This document shows, one piece after another, positions 42,461 through 52,091 of a stretch of 64,000 nucleotides of DNA. The notes beneath the pieces are model-generated. The model ran no database searches and was not told the origin of the DNA. It saw only the letters and a list, made by a program, of their open reading frames with translations. Source of the DNA: Maridesulfovibrio hydrothermalis AM13 = DSM 14728 (lineage in GTDB: Bacteria > Desulfobacterota > Desulfovibrionia > Desulfovibrionales > Desulfovibrionaceae); contig NC_020055.1 in the NCBI RefSeq assembly GCF_000331025.1, positions 1,468,370 through 1,532,369 of the forward strand, read 5' to 3'. Positions within the stretch are counted from its first letter, which is position 1; the number at the start of each line of letters is the position of its first letter. The position numbers and the translations under genes were made by a program.

Positions 42461-43534
42461 ATGTCAAAAGATAACTTACGCATTGATTCACATAAATTAA
42501 TTTTCCATCCTAACCGTGTTGCCGACTGGCTGGCAGGTCGTAATATTTATCCGATTTACCTTGAACTAGGTCCGTCTGGAGCTTGCAACCATCGCTGTCG
42601 TTTTTGCGGGTTCGATTTTCTTGGATATAAGCCGGACTTTATGGATGTTGAAAAGTTGACTCCGCGATTGCATGAAATGGGGCGGCTCGGGGTTAAAAGC
42701 ATAATGTATGCCGGAGAAGGTGAGCCTTTTCTTAATAAAGGTATGGCAGAAATTGTGGTGGAAACGAAAGCTGCGGGGATTGATGTTGCGCTAACTACAA
42801 ATGCTGTTTTCATGAAGCCGGAAGCCTGTGAGAAAATTTTGAAATCCACGAGCTGGATAAAAGTCAGCATAAATGCAGGAACAGCTGAAACTTATTCCAG
42901 CGTGCATCGTACTGATGCAAACGATTTTAACAAGGTTGTGGAAAACCTGACTGTTGCTGTTGAGATCCGTAAAAAGCAAAATGCATCTTGTATTTTAGGG
43001 GCGCAGATTTTGCTGCTTCCGGAAAATTCACATGAAGTTGAAGCCCTTGCCCTGCTTTGCAGGGAGATCGGTCTGGATTATCTGGTGATTAAGCCGTATT
43101 CGCATCAGCCCCAGAGTAAGAGTCGCAAATATAAGGATATTGTTTACGACGGGTACAAAGAGCTTGCTGAAAAGGTTGAGTCCCTCAGTACTGATTCTTT
43201 TAATGTCATATTCCGCTTGAATACAATGAAAGCATGGAATGAAAAAAAGCATGAATATGACCGTTGCTTCGGGCTGCCTTTCTGGTCACATATTGATGCC
43301 AGAGGAGATGTCTGGGGGTGCGGCGTGCATTTGCAGGATGACAATTTTTTGTATGGCAACATTTTTGCGCAGACCTTTGAGGAGATCTGGACCGGTGAAA
43401 AAAGAATGAAATCCTTAGAATGGTGTGCCGAAAATTTGAATCCGCATAATTGCAGGGTCAACTGCCGGATGGACAAGATTAATTCATATCTCTGGGAGCT
43501 TCGTAACCCCGGGGCGCACGTTAACTTTATTTAG
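42461..43534 (+). CDS. Radical SAM/SPASM protein of the glycan cluster
   Basis: 357 residues. Radical SAM ligands C42, C46 and C49 (C-N-H-R-C-R-F-C), then G-E-G-E-P near residue 87. A SPASM-like C-terminal region has cysteines in D-R-C-F-G-L, W-G-C-G, W-C-A-E and N-C-R-V-N-C. Possibly oxidises, dehydrates or epimerises a sugar or its nucleotide derivative. Upstream in-frame starts lie inside the isomerase gene, so the ATG at 42461 is chosen. A related protein is encoded at 48993. Confidence 0.75.
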   Translation: MSKDNLRIDSHKLIFHPNRVADWLAGRNIYPIYLELGPSGACNHRCRFCGFDFLGYKPDFMDVEKLTPRLHEMGRLGVKSIMYAGEGEPFLNKGMAEIVVETKAAGIDVALTTNAVFMKPEACEKILKSTSWIKVSINAGTAETYSSVHRTDANDFNKVVENLTVAVEIRKKQNASCILGAQILLLPENSHEVEALALLCREIGLDYLVIKPYSHQPQSKSRKYKDIVYDGYKELAEKVESLSTDSFNVIFRLNTMKAWNEKKHEYDRCFGLPFWSHIDARGDVWGCGVHLQDDNFLYGNIFAQTFEEIWTGEKRMKSLEWCAENLNPHNCRVNCRMDKINSYLWELRNPGAHVNFI

Positions 43535-43543
43535 GTGTCTGAA

Positions 43544-44173
43544 ATGCTTGTCGGGATTGATCTGGATAATACCATCATTCGTTATGATAAATCACTGCAT
43601 AGGATTGCCCTTGAACGGGGGCTGATTGGTACTGATATTCCTATGCATAAGCGGGCGGTGCGTGATGAGATCCGGCGGGTGTACGGGGATGAAGAATGGC
43701 AGAAGTTGCAGGTTGCTATTTATGGGGACAGCATCGGTGAAGCCGAGCTGGTGTCAGGGGTGTGGGAATTTTTACTCGCACTTGAAAAAGCAGGTCATTC
43801 TTTTCAGATAGTAAGTCATAAAACCCGCTACCCCAATTATGGGAAAGCAAAGGTGGATTTGCGGGAAAGTGCTTTGTCTTTTCTTGAAAAGAAAGGTTTT
43901 TTTTCTGCGGACGGCCTGAATATGAAGAGGCATGACATTTTTTTTCTCTCAACCAGAGAGGCAAAGGTAGAAAAAATAAAAGATCTCGGCTGTGAATTGT
44001 TCATTGATGACCTTGAGGAAGTGTTCGCCGAACCGGGTTTTCCGTCCGGAGTATATAAGGTATTATTTTCTCCGGAAAATGAAAATTATGAACTGGATCA
44101 AGTCGCTGTTTTTTCGACATTTAAGCAGATAAGCGATTATACTTTTATGACAGGCGATGGCAGAAATGATTGA
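43544..44173 (+). CDS. HAD-superfamily phosphatase
   Basis: 209 residues with HAD motifs: D6-L-D-N-T at the N terminus (nucleophile D6 and general acid D8), S-H-K-T near residue 85, and F-I-D-D-L near residue 152. It likely removes phosphate from a sugar phosphate intermediate, the role played by GmhB in heptose pathways. A GTG nine bases earlier touches the upstream stop; the ATG at 43544 with AGGTG seven bases away is preferred. Confidence 0.75.
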   Translation: MLVGIDLDNTIIRYDKSLHRIALERGLIGTDIPMHKRAVRDEIRRVYGDEEWQKLQVAIYGDSIGEAELVSGVWEFLLALEKAGHSFQIVSHKTRYPNYGKAKVDLRESALSFLEKKGFFSADGLNMKRHDIFFLSTREAKVEKIKDLGCELFIDDLEEVFAEPGFPSGVYKVLFSPENENYELDQVAVFSTFKQISDYTFMTGDGRND

Positions 44174-45188
44174 AGCTGATCAGCTTGTATTAAAGTTGCT
44201 GGGCAGGCAGGCGGTTTCAACTGAGCATATTTGTGCCGGCAAAAACAGCAAGGTCTATCGTGTAGAATGCGCCGGCGGTGAGCGGTATGCCGTAAAATTT
44301 TATATGCATTGCACCTCTGACGGATGCAGTCGTCTTGAAAAAGAATGGAGTGCTCTAGATTTTCTGAACAAGGCGGGAGTCGAGGTTGTCCCGAAGCCGC
44401 TGGCATTTGATCTCGGGGCGCAGGGGGCAATCTATTCTTTTCTTGAAGGAAGCCGCATAAGTACATCTTCTGATAGAAACATCAGTGAAATCACAGGTTT
44501 TCTTGCTCAGTTAAAAAAGCTGTCCGCTTGCGATGAAGCCGGAGAGGTGTCGTTTGCAGCAGAAGCTTGCTTCTCACCTGCTGATTTAGTCAAAAATCTT
44601 GATAATAGATATCGTCTTCTGGCAAAGCTGCCATGCTCTGGTGACCTGTTTAGAGAAATGCATGAGTTTCTGGAGAAAAAATATTTAAAAGAGCTTGGCA
44701 AAAGTATCGATTCAGCTAGAGGTCAGATCCGTGAAAGCGAATGGAACTCGCTGCTGCCTTTAAAGTACAGAACATTAAGTCCTTCTGATTTCGGTTACCA
44801 TAATGCTTTGCGCGGTCCGCATGGGAAATTGTACTTTTTAGATTTTGAATATTTCGGCTGGGATGATCCGGTAAAAACCGTTTCTGATTTTCTATTGCAT
44901 CCGGCTATGAATCTTGAAGAGTCTGAAATTATTTCTTTTTATAAAGGCATGCTGGATATTTTTGGCGAAGATGAACAATTTGAAGTCCGTTTTAAAATGT
45001 TTCTGCCTTTGTTTCGTTTGAAGTGGTGTCTGATATTACTTAACGAATTTTTCAGTGAAACTGCGAGTAGGCGCAGGTTTGCATCCGGTACAGGGAAGAC
45101 TGATTTTAGTTTAAGATCTGCACAGCTTTTAAAGGCTGAAAAGTTTATTAATAGAGATAAGGAAATTTTCAGGGTTCTTTTCCCTTAA
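44157..45188 (+). CDS. APH-fold (aminoglycoside phosphotransferase-like) small-molecule kinase
   Basis: 343 residues of the APH/choline kinase superfamily. N-lobe lysine in Y-A-V-K-F-Y near residue 45; catalytic loop L-S-P-S-D-F-G-Y-H-N with the base aspartate and metal-binding asparagine; metal-binding D in L-D-F-E-Y-F-G-W-D-D-P. The usual H-G-D is S-P-S-D here. In a glycan operon it more likely phosphorylates a sugar or alcohol than an antibiotic. Its start overlaps the phosphatase gene end by 17 bases. Confidence 0.72.
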   Translation: MAEMIEADQLVLKLLGRQAVSTEHICAGKNSKVYRVECAGGERYAVKFYMHCTSDGCSRLEKEWSALDFLNKAGVEVVPKPLAFDLGAQGAIYSFLEGSRISTSSDRNISEITGFLAQLKKLSACDEAGEVSFAAEACFSPADLVKNLDNRYRLLAKLPCSGDLFREMHEFLEKKYLKELGKSIDSARGQIRESEWNSLLPLKYRTLSPSDFGYHNALRGPHGKLYFLDFEYFGWDDPVKTVSDFLLHPAMNLEESEIISFYKGMLDIFGEDEQFEVRFKMFLPLFRLKWCLILLNEFFSETASRRRFASGTGKTDFSLRSAQLLKAEKFINRDKEIFRVLFP

Positions 45189-45252
45189 ATGGGAAAGACT
45201 GCTCTGGGATAGCAAGAGCATTTCACATCGCAGTATATGCCGGAGGACGGTT

Positions 45253-46059
45253 TTGGACCAACGATCAAAGTTACTCAGAAAAAGAATTGCAGAGGTTTTG
45301 CATCACGCTGGACGCGGTCATATCGGCCCTTCCATGTCATTGGTTGAGATTCTTCGGGTTCTTTATGATTCTGTTCTTAAATACAACCCTCAGTGTCCTG
45401 ATCAGGGTGACCGTGACCGGTTCATTCTGAGCAAAGGTCATGGCTGCCTTGCTCTCTATGTAATGCTGGAGGATAAAGGTTTTATAACCGAAAAGGAATT
45501 GTTCAGCTTTTGCTGTTTTGAGGGCCTTTTAGGAGGACACCCGGCGGCGAAGATTCCCGGGGTTGAATTTGCTACCGGAAGTCTGGGGCATGGCCTTTCC
45601 TTTGCTGTGGGGGTTGCTTCAGCTTTGAGGATCAATGGTTCTGACAGCAGGGTTTTTACTGTTCTCGGGGATGGAGAGTGTGGTGAAGGCTCTGTCTGGG
45701 AGGCTGCGATGAGTGCCGGAAAACAGAAATTAAGCTCGCTTACTGCCATTGTTGATTATAATAAGTTGCAGTCTTACGGATGTACGGAAATGATTTCGGG
45801 GCTGGAGCCTTTTGCAGACAAATGGAAGAGCTTCGGCTTTGCGGTGAAAGAAGTAGACGGTCATAATGTGAAAGAGCTTGAAGAAGCTTTTTTTTCATTG
45901 CCGTTTGATCAGAGTAAACCGTCTGTTGTGATTTGCCACACTGTTAAAGGTAAGGGTATTCCGTTTGCGGAAGGAAACCCTTCCTGGCATCACAAAACCA
46001 GAATGTCGGCAGAAGAGTATGAAAGCATGATTAAATGCATTGAGGATTATGATGCGTAA
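45253..46059 (+). CDS. Transketolase-like subunit, N-terminal (TPP-binding) half
   Basis: 268 residues equal to the first half of transketolase: H-A-G-R-G-H-I-G near residue 18, S-K-G-H-G near residue 58, L-G-H-G-L-S near residue 113, and the thiamine diphosphate/metal motif G-D-G-E-C-G-E-G with N about 30 residues later. TTG start at 45253 with GGAGG upstream. It pairs with the next gene to form a heteromeric enzyme that moves two-carbon units, or makes a related acyloin, for the cluster sugar. Confidence 0.8.
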   Translation: MDQRSKLLRKRIAEVLHHAGRGHIGPSMSLVEILRVLYDSVLKYNPQCPDQGDRDRFILSKGHGCLALYVMLEDKGFITEKELFSFCCFEGLLGGHPAAKIPGVEFATGSLGHGLSFAVGVASALRINGSDSRVFTVLGDGECGEGSVWEAAMSAGKQKLSSLTAIVDYNKLQSYGCTEMISGLEPFADKWKSFGFAVKEVDGHNVKELEEAFFSLPFDQSKPSVVICHTVKGKGIPFAEGNPSWHHKTRMSAEEYESMIKCIEDYDA

Positions 46060-46975
46060 AGCTTGTCTGGAGCAGGTTTACGAGCTTGCAAAAAAAGATG
46101 ACAGAGTTGTTTTCATAGGCTCTGACCTGGGAGCCGGTACGCTGCGTCATTTTCAGGAGGAAATGCCGGACCGTTTTTTTATGGAAGGCATTGCTGAAGG
46201 ACACGCCGTAGGCATGGCCAGCGGTTTGGCGCATGAAGGCAAAGTTGTTTATATCAATACCATTCAGAGCTTTCTTACCCGCCGTTGTTATGAACAGATT
46301 GTGCTGGATGCTTGTATGCATAATCTAAATATCCGTTTTATCGGTAATGGCGGAGGTCTGGTTTACGCTCCGCTGGGGCCTACTCATTGGGCGACAGAAG
46401 ATCTTTCTATTTTGAGAGTTATCCCTAACCTCACCGTTATTTCTGTAGCTGATGCAGAAGAGATGGTCCGCTTGATGCCTGAAACCCTTGATCATCAAGG
46501 ACCTGTTTTTATCAGGCTTGCCAAAGGGTATGATCCTGTTGTCACCGAAGAGGAGTCTTTTGAAATAGGCAAGGCGTATAGTTACAGGGAAGGTGAAGAT
46601 GTTTTGATTCTGGGGTGCGGCGTGACTTTAGGGATGATGAAAAAAGCCGGAGAAATTTTGTCAGGACAAGGTGTTGAAGCATCTATTCTTCATATCCCAA
46701 CGATAAAACCGCTCGACACAGAAGCGATCATTTCCCGGGCCAACAAAGCATCCTGTGTGATAACTGTTGAGGAAAACACTATTCTTGGCGGGCTTGGCGG
46801 AGCCGTTGCGGAGATTCTTGCCGAAGCCTGTCTTGAAAAGCCTTTGCGTTTGAAAAGGATAGGGCTGTCTGATTCTTTTTCTCCTAACTACGGCTCTCAG
46901 CTTGAGCATTTTGCAAAACAAGGCCTTTCCCCTGAGAATATTGTTGCAGCAGCTAACGATTTGCTTGGAAGGTAG
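46052..46975 (+). CDS. Transketolase-like subunit, C-terminal half
   Basis: 307 residues equal to the pyrimidine-binding and C-terminal domains of transketolase: F-M-E-G-I-A-E-G-H-A near residue 48, where the glutamate activates thiamine, and a C-terminal domain starting near residue 180. The start at 46052 has GAGGA five bases before it and overlaps the partner gene by eight bases; tandem ATG at 46049 is an alternative. Split transketolases occur in secondary sugar and cofactor pathways. Confidence 0.8.
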   Translation: MRKACLEQVYELAKKDDRVVFIGSDLGAGTLRHFQEEMPDRFFMEGIAEGHAVGMASGLAHEGKVVYINTIQSFLTRRCYEQIVLDACMHNLNIRFIGNGGGLVYAPLGPTHWATEDLSILRVIPNLTVISVADAEEMVRLMPETLDHQGPVFIRLAKGYDPVVTEEESFEIGKAYSYREGEDVLILGCGVTLGMMKKAGEILSGQGVEASILHIPTIKPLDTEAIISRANKASCVITVEENTILGGLGGAVAEILAEACLEKPLRLKRIGLSDSFSPNYGSQLEHFAKQGLSPENIVAAANDLLGR

Positions 46976-47027
46976 TCACGCTGCTATGTTATTTGGTCGC
47001 AGTTTATAACTTATAGAGCAGAATTTT

Positions 47028-47663
47028 ATGCAGTCTGAAAAAGCAATCCGTTTGTCGCCGCATATGGCGCACAATATTAAGAAAGATCCGAAACGTCTTT
47101 CTTTTGTCCTTGCCCGATATGCCTTTGCTGCTCAAATTACTGAGAATTGTGAAAGTATTTTGGAGCTGGGGTGCAGTGAAGGCATAGGTGCTTCCATGCT
47201 TCATAAAGGCGGGAAAAAGTATTTGGGTCTGGATCTCGACGGGGCTGCTGTGAAGGCGGCAAATCTTAATTTTGCCGGCCCCGGTGTGAGATTTGAGAAG
47301 GGTAATTTTCTAGACTTTAAAGAGGGTGGTTTCGGGGGAGTTGTCAGTCTGGATGTAATTGAACATATTCTTTTTGGCGAAGATGAAGATACTTTTTTCA
47401 GAGTGCTTGTTGATAATGTTGTTGATGACGGGGTTTGTGTCGTGGGAACTCCAAATATAACCAGCACTCCCTACGCATCGCCTGAAAGTATGAAAGGGCA
47501 TGTGAATATGTTTGATTCTAAACGGCTGAAATCCACTATGGAAAAACATTTCAAGACTGTTTTTATTTTTTCAATGAACGATGAGATTGTTCATACCGGA
47601 TACTATCCCATGTCGCATTACCTTTTTGCCGTAGGCTGCTCAAAGCTTCAAAAGGAAGGGTGA
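47028..47663 (+). CDS. SAM-dependent methyltransferase
   Basis: 211 residues of the class I methyltransferase fold: motif I L-E-L-G-C-S-E-G-I-G-A near residue 45, D-L-D at the end of strand two, and S-L-D-V-I-E-H-I near residue 107. Likely methylates a sugar of the cluster. It begins three consecutive methyltransferase-fold genes. Confidence 0.78.
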   Translation: MQSEKAIRLSPHMAHNIKKDPKRLSFVLARYAFAAQITENCESILELGCSEGIGASMLHKGGKKYLGLDLDGAAVKAANLNFAGPGVRFEKGNFLDFKEGGFGGVVSLDVIEHILFGEDEDTFFRVLVDNVVDDGVCVVGTPNITSTPYASPESMKGHVNMFDSKRLKSTMEKHFKTVFIFSMNDEIVHTGYYPMSHYLFAVGCSKLQKEG

Positions 47664-47664
47664 T

Positions 47665-48273
47665 ATGACTGGCGGAAATGAAAAGAATCCCGAAGAAAGC
47701 TGGGCTGATATGATACGGGAGTTCGGTGATGATCATGCTCCATCAGGTCCGAAGCTTTCAAATTACTTTGCTGGCGACACGTATATACTTATGTGGCATG
47801 TCTCTTGGTTTAAATTTGCTGGGAAGATGATCGGGAGCAAAGGGCGCACTCTTGTTTTTGACCCTTTAGAAGGTCTTGGCGGGTGGACCGTTGCGTGTGA
47901 GACCGGAGATGTTGTCGCGGTGCTTCCTGTTGAGGACTCATATGAACAGGTCCGTGCAGCCTGGACTGATGAAAAAATAGTATTTGAAAAGAGCAATAAA
48001 TTTTTAACATCCACTGAGAGCGGGTTCGGTGGCCTTGTCTCTTTTGACCTCTGCGGACAAAGGAGCAAAGCCGAATGGAAATTATTATTTGAGCAGGCCT
48101 CCCGACTGCTCATAGATGGTGGAGTTCTCATTGCCGGCGGGATGCCCGATGTGCAGGGCTTCTTCTTGAAAGAAGCTGCTGCTCTTCATTTCAAGCATGT
48201 ATTTTTATTTGGGAAGGGGCAACCGCATCCCTGCATCAGTCCTGCTGACGCAGTAATTATAATGGCCTGCTAG
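47665..48273 (+). CDS. Degenerate methyltransferase-like protein
   Basis: 202 residues. The middle reads V-F-D-P-L-E-G-L-G-G-W-T-V, aligned in position with methyltransferase motif I but without the G-x-G-x-G pattern, and the later G-G-V-L-I-A-G-G-M matches the motif after strand five. It may be a non-catalytic partner of one of the flanking methyltransferases. It starts one base after the upstream gene. No confident family. Confidence 0.55.
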   Translation: MTGGNEKNPEESWADMIREFGDDHAPSGPKLSNYFAGDTYILMWHVSWFKFAGKMIGSKGRTLVFDPLEGLGGWTVACETGDVVAVLPVEDSYEQVRAAWTDEKIVFEKSNKFLTSTESGFGGLVSFDLCGQRSKAEWKLLFEQASRLLIDGGVLIAGGMPDVQGFFLKEAAALHFKHVFLFGKGQPHPCISPADAVIIMAC

Positions 48274-48307
48274 GCAGAATGAATATTTTTAAATTGTGAG
48301 ATATATT

Positions 48308-48967
48308 ATGGGAAGCCTGCTGAATCTCATTACCCCGCTGCATACAAGTACCAATCGGGAATATCTGCCAAGAATGGTGGATGGCAAAGTTGCGTGTATG
48401 CTTAAAGCAAAAGAGTATGAATTTGACTATTGGGATGGTGACCGCCGCTTCGGTTATGGCGGGTACAGCTACAGGGCCGGCTACTGGACACCTGTGGCTC
48501 AAGGATTGATTGACCATTACGGGTTGCAGAAAGGGGCTAAAATTCTGGATGTCGGTTGCGGTAAAGCTTATCTGCTTTATGAACTATATCTCCTCGGCAT
48601 GGATGTGCGTGGTTTTGATATTTCCCGACATGGATTAAAAGGTGCAAAAGAAGAAATCAGGGACAGACTTTTCATCCATAGAGCTGAAGAGGAATTTCCT
48701 TTTTCCTGCGATGAATTTGATTTGGTTATTTCTATAAATACTCTGCATAATTTACGTATTTTTGATTTAAAAAAAGCCCTGCGGGAGATGGAACGGGTAG
48801 GGAAAAATAAGTATATGTGCACCGAAAGCTATAGAAATGAACTTGAGCAATTTAATTTGCAGTGCTGGGCTTTAACCTGTGAGTCTTTTTTTGATAAGGA
48901 GGAATGGGAGTGGGTGTTCAATGAATTCGGCTACACCGGTGATTACGAGTTCATTTATTTTGAATAA
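48308..48967 (+). CDS. SAM-dependent methyltransferase
   Basis: 219 residues with motif I I-L-D-V-G-C-G-K-A-Y near residue 79, F-D-I-S at strand two, and L-V-I-S-I-N-T-L-H-N, a form of motif IV. N-terminal extension with aromatic-rich Y-G-G-Y-S-Y-R-A-G-Y. Likely modifies a cluster product. ATG at 48308 preferred over an in-frame GTG at 48296. Confidence 0.75.
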   Translation: MGSLLNLITPLHTSTNREYLPRMVDGKVACMLKAKEYEFDYWDGDRRFGYGGYSYRAGYWTPVAQGLIDHYGLQKGAKILDVGCGKAYLLYELYLLGMDVRGFDISRHGLKGAKEEIRDRLFIHRAEEEFPFSCDEFDLVISINTLHNLRIFDLKKALREMERVGKNKYMCTESYRNELEQFNLQCWALTCESFFDKEEWEWVFNEFGYTGDYEFIYFE

Positions 48968-48992
48968 TTTTTTATAACCCGCTGAGGTCTCG

Positions 48993-50060
48993 ATGCAGCT
49001 CTATACAAGTCTGAAGGTTTTTCATTATCAGGAAAAACTGGATTCTCTTCCGCGGACATCCGGTGAAGTGAAGGCTCCTGTTCATATTCGGATCAAGCCT
49101 ACAAATATCTGTAATCACAGCTGTTCCTATTGTGCATACCGTGACGATAACTTGCAGCTTGGGCAGGATATGGTCATAAAGGATAAAATTCCGGCTGATA
49201 AAATGGCTGAAATTGTTGAGGATTGCATTGAGATGGACGTTAAGGCGGTTACCTTCAGCGGGGGCGGTGAGCCTTTTTGTTATCCGTACCTTGCGGAGAC
49301 AGCCCGTGCTTTGGCTGATGGCGGGATAAGCATCGCTTCGCTCACTAATGGGGGGCTTCTTAAAGGTGAGGTTGCGAAAGTGTTTGCCCGTCAGGGGACT
49401 TGGATAAGAGTTTCCATGGATGGCTGGGACGGCCCCAGTTATTCAAAATTTAGAAATGTGCCAGAAGATGAATTTGCAAAGGTTATGCTTAATATTGAGA
49501 ACTTCCAGAAGCTTGACGGGGATTGTTTTCTGGGGGTCAGCTATATTGTTAATCGGGATAATGCTGGTCATGTTTTTGAAATGGGGCGGAAGCTGAAAGA
49601 TGCAGGGGTCAACAGCGTCAAGTTTTCTGCTTGCGTTGTAAGCAATGAAGGCAGGGAAAACAATGCCTACCATGCACCTGTTTTTGACAAAATTAAAGAG
49701 CAGACCCTGCGCGCGCAAGAAGAACTGGCTGATGACGGTTTTGAAGTTTTTGACTCTTACCATCGTCTCGATGAAAAGTTTGATAAGAATTACGACTGGT
49801 GTCCATATCAGCAGATTTTGCCGATCATCGGTGCGGACCAGCGGGTCTACTCTTGTCAAGACAAAGCATACAACCTTGACTGCGGCGTGTTGGGATCAAT
49901 TAAAGATCAGCGGTTTAAAACTTTCTGGTTTGACGGGGTGGAGAAGTTTTTTAAAATCAACCCCTCCTGTGATTGCAATCACCACTGTGTTTCCAATGGC
50001 AAAAACATGCTGATTCATGAATATCTGGGAGCAGATCCGGACCATTTGGCCTTCGTGTAG
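48993..50060 (+). CDS. Radical SAM/SPASM protein (second in cluster)
   Basis: 355 residues. Radical SAM ligands C40, C44 and C47 (C-N-H-S-C-S-Y-C), G-G-G-E-P near residue 92, and SPASM-type cysteines in W-C-P-Y-Q, Y-S-C-Q-D and C-D-C-N-H-H-C. Architecture matches the protein at 42461, so the cluster encodes two related radical enzymes with likely different substrates. ATG preceded by GAGGT. Confidence 0.75.
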   Translation: MQLYTSLKVFHYQEKLDSLPRTSGEVKAPVHIRIKPTNICNHSCSYCAYRDDNLQLGQDMVIKDKIPADKMAEIVEDCIEMDVKAVTFSGGGEPFCYPYLAETARALADGGISIASLTNGGLLKGEVAKVFARQGTWIRVSMDGWDGPSYSKFRNVPEDEFAKVMLNIENFQKLDGDCFLGVSYIVNRDNAGHVFEMGRKLKDAGVNSVKFSACVVSNEGRENNAYHAPVFDKIKEQTLRAQEELADDGFEVFDSYHRLDEKFDKNYDWCPYQQILPIIGADQRVYSCQDKAYNLDCGVLGSIKDQRFKTFWFDGVEKFFKINPSCDCNHHCVSNGKNMLIHEYLGADPDHLAFV

Positions 50061-50113
50061 GCTTTGTTTCTAAATATCAGACCCGAAAGCCCCGGCAAAG
50101 TTCGGATATCTTT

Positions 50114-50824
50114 TCAGCTTTTATAAAGTTCCTGAAAGCTTCTTTCCTGCATTAAAAATTCCAGATATTTCAGGTCTCTTTCGGTGTCCAGATCAATGCT
50201 CATATCTTGCGGCATAATGTATGGAAGGGTTCTGTCTGGAAACCATGTTCTCTCTGTCAATATAATTCCGGTGTCCACAATGTAAAATGCACCGTTATGC
50301 TGATAAATTTTGTCCAGTTTCTGCCTGCAGGTTTCCGAAGGAGAGCAAAGTAGATGCTCCCATGTACCTTGCTCATTTATACTTCCCATTTTCATGGGAT
50401 GGCTGGCCGCTTCACAAACAGAAAAAACAGCCTGTGCTTTTTGATTGATGAAAATTTTAATCCCGTTGCGTAAGTCTTTAGCTTGAACAAAAGGTGAAGT
50501 GCATTGCAGGCATATAACCGCATCCGGTTCATAGTTTTCATTTTCTTTCAGCCATGTCAGGGCGTGGATAACGGCCTCAATTGTCTCAGCCTTGTCTCCG
50601 CTAAGTTCATCCGGGCGCATGAAGGGAACTTCAGCCCCGTATTTTAAGCCTTCTTCAGCAATTTGAGAACTGTCGGTGGAAACCAGAATTCTGGATATTT
50701 CGGGACATTTAAGAGCATTGCTGATTGACCTTCCAAGTAGAGACAGGTCACAGAGTTTTAGCAGGTTTTTGTTCTTTATTCCTTTTGAGCCTCCGCGGGC
50801 GGGAATAATTGCCAGAATTTCCAT
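50114..50824 (-). CDS. neuA: CMP-nonulosonate (acylneuraminate) cytidylyltransferase
   Basis: 236 residues of the NeuA/KdsB fold: A-I-I-P-A-R-G-G-S-K-G-I near residue 6, the signature that binds CTP phosphates, then S-T-D-S and L-Q-C-T-S-P-F near residue 102. It activates a nonulosonic acid with CTP. It lies on the opposite strand, head to head with neuB across a 235-base gap, so the two directions share a regulatory region. Full length for the family. Confidence 0.85.
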   Translation of the reverse strand: MEILAIIPARGGSKGIKNKNLLKLCDLSLLGRSISNALKCPEISRILVSTDSSQIAEEGLKYGAEVPFMRPDELSGDKAETIEAVIHALTWLKENENYEPDAVICLQCTSPFVQAKDLRNGIKIFINQKAQAVFSVCEAASHPMKMGSINEQGTWEHLLCSPSETCRQKLDKIYQHNGAFYIVDTGIILTERTWFPDRTLPYIMPQDMSIDLDTERDLKYLEFLMQERSFQELYKS

Positions 50825-51059
50825 TTAATTACCTCATCTTAATCCAGAACTATGTAACGGACATAGCTGTCAAAAAGGAAATATTTTAAGTTTAAGTCCA
50901 CTTTCGTCTAAATTGCAGAATCATTTTTTTTGTATAAGTTCGTTGAAAATCAGAGATCAAAATAAATACCATATTGCAGGCGTAATCTTAGTATATGCTT
51001 GCTGTAGTATACATAACACGCTATCTTTCTTAAAAAATCAAGCTTGGAGATCTTAAGTT

Positions 51060-52091
51060 ATGCCTGCATTCAAGTTGGGAAATATTTTTGCGGGAGATGA
51101 TTTCCCTCCCCTTTGTATTGCTGAAATAGGAATTAATCACGAGGGGGATTTCTGGAAGGCCGAGCAGATGATTCGCGATGCCGCCGGAACCGGTGTCCAG
51201 TGTGTGAAATTGCAGACACATGTGATTGAAGACGAAATGATCCCCAATGATGTTATTCCCGGAAATGCCACTGAAAGTATCTGGGATATCATGTCCAGAT
51301 GTGTACTCAGTAAAGATGAAGAGGCTAGGCTTAAAGATCTAGCAGAAGAGTTGGGGCTTCTGTTTTTATCTACTCCTTTTTCCCGGGCCGCTGCAGATCA
51401 GCTGGAAGAGCTTGGCGTGGATGGATATAAAATCGGTTCAGGAGAATGCAATAATTATCCTCTGATCTCCCATATTGCCGCTTTCGGCAAGCCGATTATT
51501 CTCAGTACCGGCATGAATTCCATTGAAACAGTTGCTCCCGGCGTAGAGATTCTTGAATCTGCCGGTGTTCCGTATGCGTTGCTGCATTGCACATCTATAT
51601 ATCCCACCCCTTATGAAAAAGTGCGTCTTGATGCTCTTGGTGATTTGCGCAGGGCATTTCCCAATGCGGTTATTGGTCTCAGTGACCATTCTATGGGGAT
51701 ATGGACCTGCCTTGGAGCTGTGTCTTTAGGAGCTTCAATTCTTGAGAAACATTTTACTTCCGACAGATCATGGCCTGGTCCTGACGTGCCTATTTCTATT
51801 TTACCGGAAGAGCTTGCCGATATGGTGTCAGGCTCCCGGGCGATTCATGCCGCTTTGGGGGGGAGTAAGTCTATTCTTCCTGAAGAACAACCGACAATTG
51901 ATTTTGCTTACGCCTCAGTGGTGACTATTAAGCCAATAAAAAAGGGTGAAGTGTTCAACATGGAAAATCTATGGGTTAAGCGTCCCGGTACCGGCAGGTT
52001 TATTGCTAAGGATTTTGAGTCGCTACTGGGTAAACGGGCTGCATGTGACATTGAAGTTAATCTGCAATTAACTGAAGAAATGGTGCAATGA
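51060..52091 (+). CDS. neuB: N-acetylneuraminate (nonulosonate) synthase with SAF domain
   Basis: 343 residues. Barrel domain (about 1-275) with A-E-I-G-I-N-H-E-G near residue 20, V-K-L-Q-T-H, S-T-P-F-S, K-I-G-S-G-E and H-C-T-S-I-Y-P; C-terminal SAF domain (about 280-343). It condenses PEP with ManNAc or a related sugar to give a nine-carbon acid. Overlaps neuC by four bases. Confidence 0.87.
   Translation: MPAFKLGNIFAGDDFPPLCIAEIGINHEGDFWKAEQMIRDAAGTGVQCVKLQTHVIEDEMIPNDVIPGNATESIWDIMSRCVLSKDEEARLKDLAEELGLLFLSTPFSRAAADQLEELGVDGYKIGSGECNNYPLISHIAAFGKPIILSTGMNSIETVAPGVEILESAGVPYALLHCTSIYPTPYEKVRLDALGDLRRAFPNAVIGLSDHSMGIWTCLGAVSLGASILEKHFTSDRSWPGPDVPISILPEELADMVSGSRAIHAALGGSKSILPEEQPTIDFAYASVVTIKPIKKGEVFNMENLWVKRPGTGRFIAKDFESLLGKRAACDIEVNLQLTEEMVQ

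Noticed and set aside
44157..45188. Antibiotic resistance aminoglycoside phosphotransferase
   Set aside because: The fold matches, but the catalytic loop lacks the usual H-G-D and the gene is embedded in a glycan operon, so a metabolic kinase is more likely.
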